DNA of 64,000 nucleotides, taken from positions 124,001-188,000 of the forward strand of contig NZ_VORY01000005.1 in assembly GCF_007997295.1 (NCBI RefSeq). Direction: 5' to 3'. The stretch comes from Gillisia hiemivivida (lineage in GTDB: Bacteria > Bacteroidota > Bacteroidia > Flavobacteriales > Flavobacteriaceae). How positions within the stretch are numbered: position 1 is the stretch's first letter; the number at the start of each line of letters is the position of its first letter. The notes beneath the pieces were generated by a model. The model saw only the letters and a list, made by a program, of their open reading frames with translations, did no database searches and was not told where the DNA came from. Position numbers and translations under genes: made by a program. Below, in pieces: positions 54,589 through 63,036 of this stretch.

Positions 54589-54744
54589 TCAAGAACCTCG
54601 GGGCAATCCCACGAGATGTGTCCCGATGGTTCGGGAGGAAAATACTTTTAAAAATTCGAGGCAAGTCCGCCTGAATGTTTCGGGCAGGCCTCGGGGAACC
54701 TGCCCAGCCGGTCAGGCGGGTTAAACCCTCAATGAGGGATTCAA
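54589..54744 (+). repeat. Three-hairpin dispersed repeat, copy G (long form)
   Basis: It starts TCAAGAACCTCGGGGCAATC and ends CCCTCAATGAGGGATTCAA. It carries the same inserted GGGGAACCTGCCCAGCCGGT arm as copy A. Confidence 0.9.
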
Positions 54745-54766
54745 TAACCTAATAAATATATAAATA

Positions 54767-54913
54767 ATGGATGCACACTATTATAATGTAGATGTAAACT
54801 GGGAAAACACTCGTAAAGGCGTTATGTGTTCTTCTGAATTAAGTACAAAAAATGGAGTTTGTATAGAGGTAGCCACACCACCAGAATTCTCGAAAGGGAT
54901 CGAAGGCATTTGA
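54767..54913 (+). pseudogene. OsmC family protein, truncated N-terminal fragment
   Basis: A 48-codon frame starts ATG 54767 (MDAHYYNVDVNWENTRKG...) and contains LSTKNGVCIEVATPPEFSKG, which matches the start of OsmC-type peroxiredoxins (about 140 residues normally). It stops at TGA 54911, exactly where the sequence switches to the internal folE copy (junction around 54906). The remaining two thirds, including both catalytic Cys, are missing, so the protein cannot be active. Confidence 0.75.
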
Positions 54914-55485
54914 AATGTCTGATCTAGAAAAAAAAGAAAAAATCTCCGATTTGTTTGCACAGATAATGGATGTTATGGGACTGGATCTTACAGATGATTC
55001 GCTAAGAGGGACGCCAAATAGGGTTGCTAAAATGTATATTGAAGGAATCTTCTCTGGACTTAATCCTGCTAATAAGCATAAGATCGCACTTTTTGAAAAT
55101 AAATATCAGTATAATCAAATGTTGGTTGAAAAGAATATTACATTTTATTCTAATTGCGAACATCACTTCGTTCCAATAATTGGTCAAGCTCACATAGCTT
55201 TCGTGTCTTCTGGTAAAGTTATTGGGCTTTCTAAGCTCAATAGAATTGTACAGTATTATGTAAAACGCCCACAAGTACAAGAGCGATTAACAAATCAAAT
55301 AGCAATGGAGCTAAAGGCTATATTAAATACAGAGGATATCGCGGTTATCATAGACGCAAAGCATTTATGTGTTGCGTCTCGCGGAGTTAAAGATGATACC
55401 TCTGCTACCGTTACCACTTATTATGGTGGCGTATTTAAAAAAACCACACAAAATTGCTGAATTATAAAACTATTTAAACCAATAA
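54906..55485 (+). pseudogene. folE: Partial folE copy (5'-truncated, frameshifted)
   Basis: From GCATTTGAAATG onward the sequence copies the intact folE from 52377 with only scattered changes (for example Glu to Gly and Pro to His in the region after RVAKMYIE). The first ~40 codons are missing, so the frame starts at an internal ATG (54915). Near the end an A-tract has one base more than in the intact gene, which shifts the frame and ends the product at TGA 55458 with KKTTQNC instead of the normal C-terminus. The catalytic CEHH segment is preserved, so residual activity cannot be fully excluded. Position 55485 is the stop of the original frame. Confidence 0.85.
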
Positions 55486-55633
55486 ATTAGTTAGATAGTT
55501 AAAAATCATAAGATGAAGAAAATGTATAAGACATGCCATCTTTTGATTTAGGACCATTAATTGGCTTAGGAATATAAGTGCTAACAATGGCTATCGCTAA
55601 AAAGCGGTAAAATTCTAAAGAAAATAATTTAAT

Positions 55634-55791
55634 AAAACTCTTTGAAAGCTTTCTATATCCCTTTGGAAGGCTTTTCGCATATAGCATAATTAATTTAGCA
55701 TTTGGACTGTTTGGAAAAGTCTTTCGCTTTTTAGGATGCAGCAGTAACTTTCTATTTTCATAGGAGTTCTCATGTTACTGGTTATATTTTT
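55634..55791 (+). pseudogene. Internal fragment of the TauE/SafE gene
   Basis: This 158-base piece matches 49417-49574 of the intact TauE/SafE gene in the same orientation (shared runs such as GGAAGGCTTTTCGCATATAG), with point changes and small shifts that destroy the frame. It encodes nothing intact. Confidence 0.85.
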
Positions 55792-55851
55792 TACTGTATG
55801 TCCGCTTTTGTTCCAGTAAATAGTTTTTTATTAATTAATTACAGGTTGTTA

Positions 55852-55924
55852 CCGTCATGCTGAACTTGTTTCAGCATCTCAAATATGTGGTATAAGACCC
55901 TGAAACAAGTTCAGGGTGACGCGA
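55852..55924. repeat. CGTCA-type dispersed inverted repeat
   Basis: The ends read CGTCATGCTGAACTTGTTTC and, inverted, CCCTGAAACAAGTTCAGGGT then GACG; the right arm is itself a hairpin. It is related to 464-558. The stretch 55925-56331 has no other feature I recognise. Confidence 0.8.
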
Positions 55925-56331
55925 CCATTTCAGATAGGATAATTTGGTCACTGGACTCTAAACGGATATACAAATATTTTTTCAACTAAAATCTTTATTG
56001 AACACAATTTCTCGAAACTTTTTTATAATAACTAGTAAAATTAAGAAGGCGTAAAAATTCTTGATAGCCCTAATATTTGATATTCTATTGCTTGTTATCA
56101 AGACGCTTTTTATAAAATTGTTTCTTCGAATATTTACCTATTGAATTTTCTCTATATGTTATAATTGATAATCCAGCTTCAAAGTATGGGTTAATTCCAA
56201 TTTATATAATCCTATTTAAAGAGAATTAATCATTTAAGGATAAGTGATTAATATTTTCTCACAAAAACAACCTACTCTTTTAAATTATTTTCTAAGCATT
56301 CTTTGCTATAAAGGACTTTTTTGTCCTAAAT

Positions 56332-56375
56332 ATGATCAACATCATATTTTACCGTTGGCTTTACTGATATTTTTG
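56332..56375 (+). promoter_or_regulatory. FNR-like site plus -7 box of the nos cluster
   Basis: The site ATGATCAACATCAT (56332-56345) fits the consensus at every position. A perfect TATTTTTG box starts at offset 36 (56368-56375), 23 bases before the ATG of the cytochrome gene. Confidence 0.8.
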
Positions 56376-56398
56376 ATAAATAATCAATCTTTCAAACT

Positions 56399-56899
56399 AT
56401 GAGAAGTCTAACTAAAATTATTTTTTTCTTCGGAATAACGCTCCTGTTAAGTTGTGGCGGTAAAGAAGAAAAAAAGGAAAACGAAGAAGTTAAATTGGGA
56501 AACTATGAAAAAAAAGAAGTAGTAAACCAAGATAAAAAGCAGCCAGAAGTAGCGCTAATTGACATGTCTAATAAGGGAATTGGTCCGGTGAAAAATCTGG
56601 AACTTCCTAATACCATAGACCAAGGAATGGTAACTAAAGGAAAAATGAATTTTGATGCCAAATGTCTTGCTTGTCATAAAACTCATAAAAAGTTTATAGG
56701 ACCAGCTCCTGTAGGTATATTGGATAGAAGATCTCCAGAATGGGTAATGAATATGATATTAAATCCAAGTGAAATGGTTCAAAAAGATCCAATCGCTAGG
56801 CAATTGCTTATAGATCATAATGGTTCACCTATGGCAGATCAAGGCTTAACAGAAGAAGAAGCACGTCAAATCCTAGAATACTTCAGAACCCTGAAATAA
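56399..56899 (+). CDS. Cytochrome c lipoprotein at the head of the nos cluster
   Basis: The 166-residue protein has a lipoprotein signal (FFFGITLLLSCGG, Cys near 19), a Lys/Glu-rich linker and one cytochrome c domain. The heme motif CLACHKTHKKFIGPAP starts near residue 90 and the Met ligand is probably in GSPMADQGLT. It is the first gene behind the FNR-like promoter. In clade II nos clusters such small cytochromes pass electrons to NosZ, so this is a plausible electron donor. Confidence 0.88.
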   Translation: MRSLTKIIFFFGITLLLSCGGKEEKKENEEVKLGNYEKKEVVNQDKKQPEVALIDMSNKGIGPVKNLELPNTIDQGMVTKGKMNFDAKCLACHKTHKKFIGPAPVGILDRRSPEWVMNMILNPSEMVQKDPIARQLLIDHNGSPMADQGLTEEEARQILEYFRTLK

Positions 56900-56923
56900 G
56901 AATCAACCATAAAAAACACTATC

Positions 56924-57502
56924 ATGAAAATTACTTTTCAATTATATAGCTTGTTTGCTTTAATTCTGCTCTTTACAGGTTGCAAGGATAATCAGGAAGC
57001 TAAAGAAAGTGACATAAATACCACTTCAGAAATCTCCAATACAGATCCTGATGAAAGACAAGGTCAGGCATTTATAAAGGATGATGAGTCCACGCCTAAT
57101 GTACTGGATATAGCCATTGGCAGTAAAGATCATACCACACTTGTTGCTGCAGTAAAAGCAGCAGAATTGGAAAATGTACTTGTAAATGCAGGACCACTTA
57201 TGGTTTTTGCACCTACCAATGCAGCTTTCAATGAGCTTCCAGATGGTACTGTAGAAGACCTCTTGAAACCCGAAAATAAAGAGAAACTAGCACTTATACT
57301 TAAACATCATGTAACACCTGGCAACTATGATAAAGAATTTCTGAAGAAGTTCAAAAAATTGGGACAGGCCAGTGATCAAAGTATTAAAGTGGAAGTAAAA
57401 GGTGACGATGTATATGTGGGCGGCGCAAAAATTATTGCCAGTATCCCTGCCGGGAACGGAATCGTTCATGTGGTAGATAAAGTAATCTTACCTATAAAAT
57501 AA
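56924..57502 (+). CDS. Fasciclin (FAS1) domain lipoprotein
   Basis: The 192-residue protein has a lipoprotein signal (LFALILLFTGC, Cys near 20) and one FAS1 domain at about residues 60-190: LVAAVKAAELENVLVNAGPL, the H1 box VFAPTNAAFNELP, the central HHVTPG and the C-terminal GNGIVHVVDKVILP (H2 box). FAS1 proteins of this kind are often found in Bacteroidetes nos clusters; their role is not known. The gene lies 24 bases behind the cytochrome gene, and repeat H begins at its stop codon. Confidence 0.9.
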   Translation: MKITFQLYSLFALILLFTGCKDNQEAKESDINTTSEISNTDPDERQGQAFIKDDESTPNVLDIAIGSKDHTTLVAAVKAAELENVLVNAGPLMVFAPTNAAFNELPDGTVEDLLKPENKEKLALILKHHVTPGNYDKEFLKKFKKLGQASDQSIKVEVKGDDVYVGGAKIIASIPAGNGIVHVVDKVILPIK

Positions 57503-57627
57503 AGAACCTCGGGCTAAGCCCAAGAGGTATGAACAAAAAAATACTTTTAAAAATTCGAGGCAAGCCCGCCTGAATGAAATTCTTTTCGGGCAGGCCTCGG
57601 GAAATAAACCCTCAATGAGGGATTAAA
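57502..57627 (+). repeat. Three-hairpin dispersed repeat, copy H (inside the nos cluster)
   Basis: It begins AAGAACCTCGGGCTAAGCCC right at the fasciclin stop codon and ends CCCTCAATGAGGGATTAAA, 21 bases before the nosZ start. Confidence 0.9.
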
Positions 57628-57648
57628 ATTCAACCAAATTTTTATATA

Positions 57649-59610
57649 ATGAGAAAATCAATAAATATATCAATATTAGTTCTCCTAATAACCGGATTAT
57701 TTAGTTGCAATACTAATGATTCTAAAGATGGGGATAAAGGGGCTTTAGCTTCTAATGCAGCTGAAAAAGTATATGTTGCACCAGGTGAACATGATGAGTT
57801 CTACGCTTTTGTTTCTGGTGGGTACAGTGGTAACTTAACTGTATATGGATTGCCTTCAGGTAGAATGTTCAAAGAAATTCCTGTTTTTTCGCAATTCCCA
57901 ACCAGTGGATATGGTTATTCTGAAGAAACCAAACCTATGCTAAACACTTCTCATGGTTTTATTCCATGGGATGATGCTCACCATCCAGATATTTCACAAA
58001 CCAGTGGGAAGTTAGATGGACGCTGGGTTTTTATCAATGGAAACAATACTCCTAGGATTGCTAAAATAGATCTAAAGACTTTTGAAACTACAGAAATTAT
58101 TGAAGTTCCGAATTCTGCGGGTAACCATAGTTCTTCTTTTGTAACTGAAAACACAGAATATGTAGTTGCAGGTACAAGATTTTCGGTTCCAGTACCGCAA
58201 CAGGATATTGCAATCAATGAATACAAAGGAAAGTTCAAAGGAGCCCTTTCTTTTATTAGCGTAGATCCAGAAGATGGCATAATGAGCATCAAGTTTCAAC
58301 TTATGATGCCTGGATTTAATTATGACCTTTCTCACCCAGGACGTGGAAAATCTCATGGCTGGTTCTTTTTTACCACTTATAATACTGAAGAAGCGAATTC
58401 TTTGTTAGAGGTAAATGCTTCACAAAATGACAAAGATTTTATTGCAGCGGTAAACTGGAAAAAAATTGAAGAATATGTGAACAATGGTGGTGGTAAAATG
58501 ATGCCAGCGAACTATGCTCATAATGTTTATGATGATGATACGCATACCGCTACTTCTACCATGATGAAAGAGGTATTGGTAGTAGATCCTTTGGAAGTTC
58601 CAGGAGCTGTATTCTTGCTTCCTACTCCTAAATCCCCACACGGGGTTGATATAGATCCATCTGGTGAATATATTATTGGAAATGGAAAACTTTCTGCCGA
58701 TTTAACCATACACTCGTTCACAAAAATGATTAGTGCCATCGAAAACAAAAAATTTGACGGTGATGCCTATGGAATTCCGATCTTGAAATTCGAAGAAATA
58801 TTGAGAGGAACAGTAAAACAAGCTGGATTAGGCCCACTTCATACCGAATTTGATGGTAAAGGAAATGGTTATACCACATTCTTTATCTCTTCAGAACTGG
58901 TAAAATGGGATTTGGAAACCCTTGAGGTGATAGACCGTAAACCCAACTATTATTCTGTAGGACACGTGATGATCCCTGGAGGAAATTCTGCACATCCCTT
59001 TGGTAAGTATGCAGTTTCAATGAACAAAATTACAAAAGACCGTTATTTACCAACAGGGCCAGAATTAGAGCACTCGGCACAATTATTTGATATTACAGGA
59101 GAAAAAATGGAGCTTTTATTGGATTTCCCAACTCATGGGGAACCTCACTATGCTGCTGGAATTCCGGCAAGTATTATCAAAGAAAATTCTCAAAAAATCT
59201 ATAAACTTGCCGAGAACGAGCATGAATACGCCGCGATTGCCAACGGAGATGCCAGAGTGGAACGGGATGGAAACGAAGTTCATGTTTATATGACCATGAT
59301 TCGTAGCCACTTTACCCCAGATAATATTGAAGGAATTAAAGTTGGGGATAAAGTGTATTTCCACATCACAAATCACGAGCAGGATTTTGATGTACCTCAC
59401 GGTTTTGCTATGATTGGTGCTAATAGTTCAGGCTTGCTTATTATGCCCGGACAAACCAAAACAACGGTATGGGAACCTAAGGAAGTGGGAGTATGGCCTT
59501 TCTATTGTACAGATTTCTGTTCAGCACTGCACCAAGAAATGCAAGGTTATGTTAGAGTTTCTCCAAAAAGTTCCAAGCTTGAACTTAGCTGGTCACTTGG
59601 GGAAGATTAA
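57649..59610 (+). CDS. nosZ: Nitrous-oxide reductase NosZ (clade II, lipoprotein-type signal)
   Basis: The 653-residue multicopper enzyme reduces N2O to N2. It starts with a Sec lipoprotein signal (LVLLITGLFSC, no twin Arg), typical of clade II NosZ. The seven-bladed propeller carries CuZ His ligands in DDAHHPDIS, HPGRGKSHGWFFF, NYAHNVYDD, SPHGVDIDPSG, GPLHTEFDGKGN, NSAHPFGKY and HGEPHYA. The C-terminal cupredoxin domain holds CuA: FYCTDFCSALHQEMQGY near residue 622, with the preceding His in VPHGF. The FNR-like promoter at 56332 lies two genes upstream; repeats H and I flank the gene. Confidence 0.98.
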   Translation: MRKSINISILVLLITGLFSCNTNDSKDGDKGALASNAAEKVYVAPGEHDEFYAFVSGGYSGNLTVYGLPSGRMFKEIPVFSQFPTSGYGYSEETKPMLNTSHGFIPWDDAHHPDISQTSGKLDGRWVFINGNNTPRIAKIDLKTFETTEIIEVPNSAGNHSSSFVTENTEYVVAGTRFSVPVPQQDIAINEYKGKFKGALSFISVDPEDGIMSIKFQLMMPGFNYDLSHPGRGKSHGWFFFTTYNTEEANSLLEVNASQNDKDFIAAVNWKKIEEYVNNGGGKMMPANYAHNVYDDDTHTATSTMMKEVLVVDPLEVPGAVFLLPTPKSPHGVDIDPSGEYIIGNGKLSADLTIHSFTKMISAIENKKFDGDAYGIPILKFEEILRGTVKQAGLGPLHTEFDGKGNGYTTFFISSELVKWDLETLEVIDRKPNYYSVGHVMIPGGNSAHPFGKYAVSMNKITKDRYLPTGPELEHSAQLFDITGEKMELLLDFPTHGEPHYAAGIPASIIKENSQKIYKLAENEHEYAAIANGDARVERDGNEVHVYMTMIRSHFTPDNIEGIKVGDKVYFHITNHEQDFDVPHGFAMIGANSSGLLIMPGQTKTTVWEPKEVGVWPFYCTDFCSALHQEMQGYVRVSPKSSKLELSWSLGED

Positions 59611-59711
59611 TAAATACAATGTTAATTAGTTGAAAATCCAAATGAAGAACTTTAATCCCTCCATTTGGTTCCAAAGACAGGGGTTCAGTTTATTCCCCTG
59701 TCTTTTTAAAT

Positions 59712-59833
59712 TGAGAACCTCGGCGGAAGCCCATGAGGTATGTTCCATACTGTTCGGGAGGAAAACACTTTGAAAATTCTAGACATCGCGATAGTTATCG
59801 GGACTGGAAATTAAATCCTTAAAAAGGGATTAA
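59712..59833 (+). repeat. Three-hairpin dispersed repeat, copy I (most divergent)
   Basis: It begins GAGAACCTCGGCGGAAGCCC, has a middle arm of the type GATAGTTATCGGGACTGG, and ends TCCTTAAAAAGGGATTAAAA. It lies between nosZ and the NosB-like gene. Confidence 0.75.
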
Positions 59834-59882
59834 AACTTATTAAATACAATCTTCTTACCACTTAGTTTCAAAATTATAAAAC

Positions 59883-60503
59883 ATGAAAAAAGCAGGTATC
59901 ATAATGATCATCGGTTCCTTACTGTTACTGGGACTCTTTAAATTCCCTCTATGGAATATCATGCTTGGTGCGCCCCAATATCCTGAACCTATGGGTATGG
60001 ATATTTATATAACCGGAATTCAAGGTGTACAGGAGTTCGATATTCAAAATATAGACGGACTCAACCATTATATAGGAATGAAAACCATTCCAAAACCAGA
60101 AGAAATGTGGGAATTTAATGTTTTTCCAATCGTTATTGGAGGCATGGCTGCTTTGGGGGTAATTATAGGGATTTTAGGTTTCTTAGGAAAAGTGAATGCC
60201 TGGTGGTTCTTGGGCTGGTTAGTATTCATGTCTGTTTTAGGGGTATTGGGCATGTATGACTTTAATGCCTGGCTTACGGACTATGGAACCAATCTCGATC
60301 CCAACGCAATTATGAAAATGACTAATCCCGATGGTTCGCCCATGTCCTACAAACCACCTCTTTTTGGACACCAGAAAATGCTAAATTTTGATGTGGATTC
60401 TTATCCGGCAGTGGGAGCCTATCTTATGTTTGCGGGAATGTCACTTACATTAATTGCTTTTTTTATAGGAAAAAAGGAATGGAAACCCAAATATGTCAAA
60501 TAA
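59883..60503 (+). CDS. Membrane protein of clade II nos clusters (NosB-like candidate)
   Basis: The 206-residue protein has four membrane helices: near 4-21 (GIIMIIGSLLLLGLF), near 78-100 (PIVIGGMAALGVIIGILGFL), near 105-125 (WWFLGWLVFMSVLGVLGMY) and near 177-195 (VGAYLMFAGMSLTLIAFF). The two outside loops contain WNIMLGAPQYPEPMGMDIYI and PPLFGHQKMLNFDVDSYPA. Its place directly after nosZ and before nosL, and its four-helix layout, match the NosB-type membrane protein of clade II clusters. I infer this from context, not from a recognised motif. Its stop codon overlaps the nosL start by one base. Confidence 0.75.
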   Translation: MKKAGIIMIIGSLLLLGLFKFPLWNIMLGAPQYPEPMGMDIYITGIQGVQEFDIQNIDGLNHYIGMKTIPKPEEMWEFNVFPIVIGGMAALGVIIGILGFLGKVNAWWFLGWLVFMSVLGVLGMYDFNAWLTDYGTNLDPNAIMKMTNPDGSPMSYKPPLFGHQKMLNFDVDSYPAVGAYLMFAGMSLTLIAFFIGKKEWKPKYVK

Positions 60504-60931
60504 TGAAGACCTCAATTTATTTAGTGCTTATCTCACTGATTTTAGTTTCATGCGAAGTAAATCCTCAACCCATAAATTATGGGAATGAAGCCTGTGAATT
60601 CTGTAGTATGACTATAGTGGATAAACAACACGCCAGCCAACTGGTTAATTCCAATGGGAAAGCCTATAATTTTGATGCGATAGAATGCATGATTAATTAT
60701 TCTGAAGAAAATAAAGAAACTGCTTATAAACTTTACCTGATCAACGATTTTGATAATCCAGGAGCACTAATAGATGCTAAGACTGCTACTTATTTAGTAA
60801 GCCCTGAGATATCCAGCCCTATGGGAGCCAATCTCTCTGGATTTGATTCAGAAAAAGCTGCACAGCAAGTAAAAGAAAAGTTTAAAGGAGAATTATATAA
60901 TTGGGAATCTGTGAATATAAAACTTAAGTAA
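60503..60931 (+). CDS. nosL: Copper chaperone NosL
   Basis: The 142-residue lipoprotein has the signal LVLISLILVSCEVN (Cys near 17) and the copper-binding NosL motif ACEFCSMTIVDKQHASQLV near 33, followed by FDAIECMINY and a final SPEISSPMGANLSGFDS Met-rich segment. It delivers copper to NosZ. I start at 60503, where ATG overlaps the preceding stop codon, rather than at an in-frame ATG at 60479 inside the previous gene. Confidence 0.94.
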   Translation: MKTSIYLVLISLILVSCEVNPQPINYGNEACEFCSMTIVDKQHASQLVNSNGKAYNFDAIECMINYSEENKETAYKLYLINDFDNPGALIDAKTATYLVSPEISSPMGANLSGFDSEKAAQQVKEKFKGELYNWESVNIKLK

Positions 60932-61088
60932 AACTCAGCATTAAAGAAAATAGAAGTACATCCATATTATTTAGGCTCAATCTAAAAAAAGTATAACTAG
61001 AATATAGATCTACTGTCTTTATGCCTAATAAAAAATTGAGGCTTCTTTTTCAAAACCAATCTAAGAATTTCAAATTAGCCATCTCAGA

Positions 61089-62333
61089 ATGAAACACCTT
61101 TCTTATTTTTCAATCATTTTGCTGCTCTTATTAAGCACTTCAAGTTATGGAAATGATTTGGAAGTTTGTAAATCTTGTACGTATAAATCCATAAAAGAGG
61201 CAGTAGAAAAAGCAGCTCCTTTCGATACGATATATGTTAAAGAAGGAACTTATTATGAATTTAATATTGAGATCACCAAACCACTCACAATAATTGGAGA
61301 AAACAATCCAATAATAGATGGTAAAAATAAAGGTGAGATCATTACTATTCAGGCAGATAATGTAACAATAGACGGACTGACAATTGTGAATGTGGGAACC
61401 AGTTATACCACAGATTTTGCTGCAGTACGAGTGGTAAAAAGTGAGAATTTCTTACTTCAAAATTTGAAACTTCAGAAATTGTTCTTTGGTATCTACTTGG
61501 AGAAATCCAATAATGGGAAAGTTTTAAACAATACGATTACTGGAGATGCAGTTCACGAATATAGTTCTGGGAACGGCATTCAGCTTTGGTATTGCAGGAA
61601 TGTAGAAGTTCGTGGAAATACTATAAAAAAAGTTAGAGATGGAATTTATCTAGAATTTTCAGACGAAATATTAATAAGTGATAATAATAGTTCCGGAAAC
61701 CTTCGATATGGGTTACACTTTATGTTTTCTAACCATGACACCTATATAAATAACGTTTTTGCAAATAATGGTGCGGGCGTGGCGGTAATGTTTTCCAAAT
61801 TTATAATAATGAAAAACAACACTTTCAAAAAAAATTGGGGTTCGGCTTCTTTCGGATTGTTGCTGAAAGAAATAAACGATTCAGAAATTTCACATAATAC
61901 TTTTGAAGAAAATACGGTGGGGATTAATGTGGAAGGCTCCAACCGAGTGACCTATACTCACAATGATTTCAAAAATAACGGATGGGCGATTAAAGTACGT
62001 GGTGCATGTTATTTTAATGTTTTTGAAAAGAATAATTTTCTATATAATTCATTCGATATTTCCTACAATAGCCGAATTAATGACAATAAATTCCATGGGA
62101 ATTATTGGAGTAATTATACGGGATATGACCTGGATAAAGATGGGATTGGTGATATCCCCTACCGTCCTGTGAAACTGTTTTCTTATATCGTGAACCGCAC
62201 TCCAGAAACTATTATTCTTTTAAGAAGCCTGTTTATAGATATCATAGATTTTTCTGAAAAAGTTTCTCCCGTGTTTACGCCAGATAATTTATTGGATGAG
62301 AATCCATTATTAAAACCAATTCGTCATGATTGA
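61089..62333 (+). CDS. nosD: NosD periplasmic copper-processing protein
   Basis: The 414-residue protein has a signal peptide (LSYFSIILLLLLSTSSYG) and a right-handed parallel beta-helix made of repeated short strands (NNTITG, GNTIKKVRDGIYLE, NNTFKKN, HNTFEEN and so on). It ends in a C-terminal LDKDGIGDIPYRPV segment that is diagnostic for NosD. It works with NosF and NosY in CuZ maturation. A 157-base gap without an FNR-like site separates it from nosL. The last eight bases overlap nosF. Confidence 0.95.
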   Translation: MKHLSYFSIILLLLLSTSSYGNDLEVCKSCTYKSIKEAVEKAAPFDTIYVKEGTYYEFNIEITKPLTIIGENNPIIDGKNKGEIITIQADNVTIDGLTIVNVGTSYTTDFAAVRVVKSENFLLQNLKLQKLFFGIYLEKSNNGKVLNNTITGDAVHEYSSGNGIQLWYCRNVEVRGNTIKKVRDGIYLEFSDEILISDNNSSGNLRYGLHFMFSNHDTYINNVFANNGAGVAVMFSKFIIMKNNTFKKNWGSASFGLLLKEINDSEISHNTFEENTVGINVEGSNRVTYTHNDFKNNGWAIKVRGACYFNVFEKNNFLYNSFDISYNSRINDNKFHGNYWSNYTGYDLDKDGIGDIPYRPVKLFSYIVNRTPETIILLRSLFIDIIDFSEKVSPVFTPDNLLDENPLLKPIRHD

Positions 62334-63036
62334 GATTGAACATTTACATAAAAAATTTGGCAGCAACCAAGTTTTAAAAGGCATCGATCTGGAAATCGAG
62401 AAAGGCGGCATATTTGCCGTTTTAGGTCCAAATGGTTCTGGGAAGACAACCCTTATTAAAAGTATCTTGGGGATGGTTATTCCAGATTCAGGAATTATTA
62501 AGCTGGATGGCAAAAAAGTTAAAGGGCAGTGGAAATACCGTAATGAAATTAATTACTTACCTCAAATTGCCAACTTTCCTGGTAATTTGAAAGTAAAGGA
62601 ATTAATTAATATGATTAAAGATTTGCGCTCAGGAACAAATGCCGAAGATCAACATTTGATAGAACTTTTTCGGCTTCAGCCATTTTTAGACAAAAAATTG
62701 AGTAATCTTTCTGGAGGTACTAAACAAAAGGTAAATCTCGTACTTACTTTTATGTTCGATAGTCCTTTAATCATCTTGGATGAACCTACTACAGGATTAG
62801 ATCCTATCTCGCATTTACGCTTAAAAGATCTTATTTTAACTGAAAAAGCCAAGGGAAAAACCATTCTAATTACCTCCCATATCATGAGTTTTGTGGAAGA
62901 AATGGCCGATGAAATTGTCTTTCTTTTAGAGGGAAAAATCTATTTCAAGGGCAGCATAAATGAATTAAAGACCAAAACTCAGCAACCAGATTTTGAACAT
63001 GCCATTGCTAACATTTTAACTACAAGTGATGCTTAA
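62326..63036 (+). CDS. nosF: NosF ABC transporter ATPase
   Basis: The 236-residue ATPase has Walker A GPNGSGKTTL near residue 36, the signature LSGGTKQKVNL near 127, Walker B LIILDEPTTGLDP near 148 and the switch His in ILITSHIM near 182. It powers the NosDFY system that supplies sulfur or a maturation step for CuZ. It starts inside nosD and its end overlaps nosY by eleven bases, so the three are translationally linked. Confidence 0.95.
   Translation: MIEIEHLHKKFGSNQVLKGIDLEIEKGGIFAVLGPNGSGKTTLIKSILGMVIPDSGIIKLDGKKVKGQWKYRNEINYLPQIANFPGNLKVKELINMIKDLRSGTNAEDQHLIELFRLQPFLDKKLSNLSGGTKQKVNLVLTFMFDSPLIILDEPTTGLDPISHLRLKDLILTEKAKGKTILITSHIMSFVEEMADEIVFLLEGKIYFKGSINELKTKTQQPDFEHAIANILTTSDA

Noticed and set aside
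55499-55687. Reverse-strand 62-codon ORF behind the folE copy
   Set aside because: Its first part is antisense to the TauE/SafE fragment and the rest has no recognisable match or promoter.
18304-59833. CRISPR array
   Set aside because: The repeats are spread over 40 kb, differ in length, have internal hairpins, and are not separated by regular spacers. No cas gene is present.
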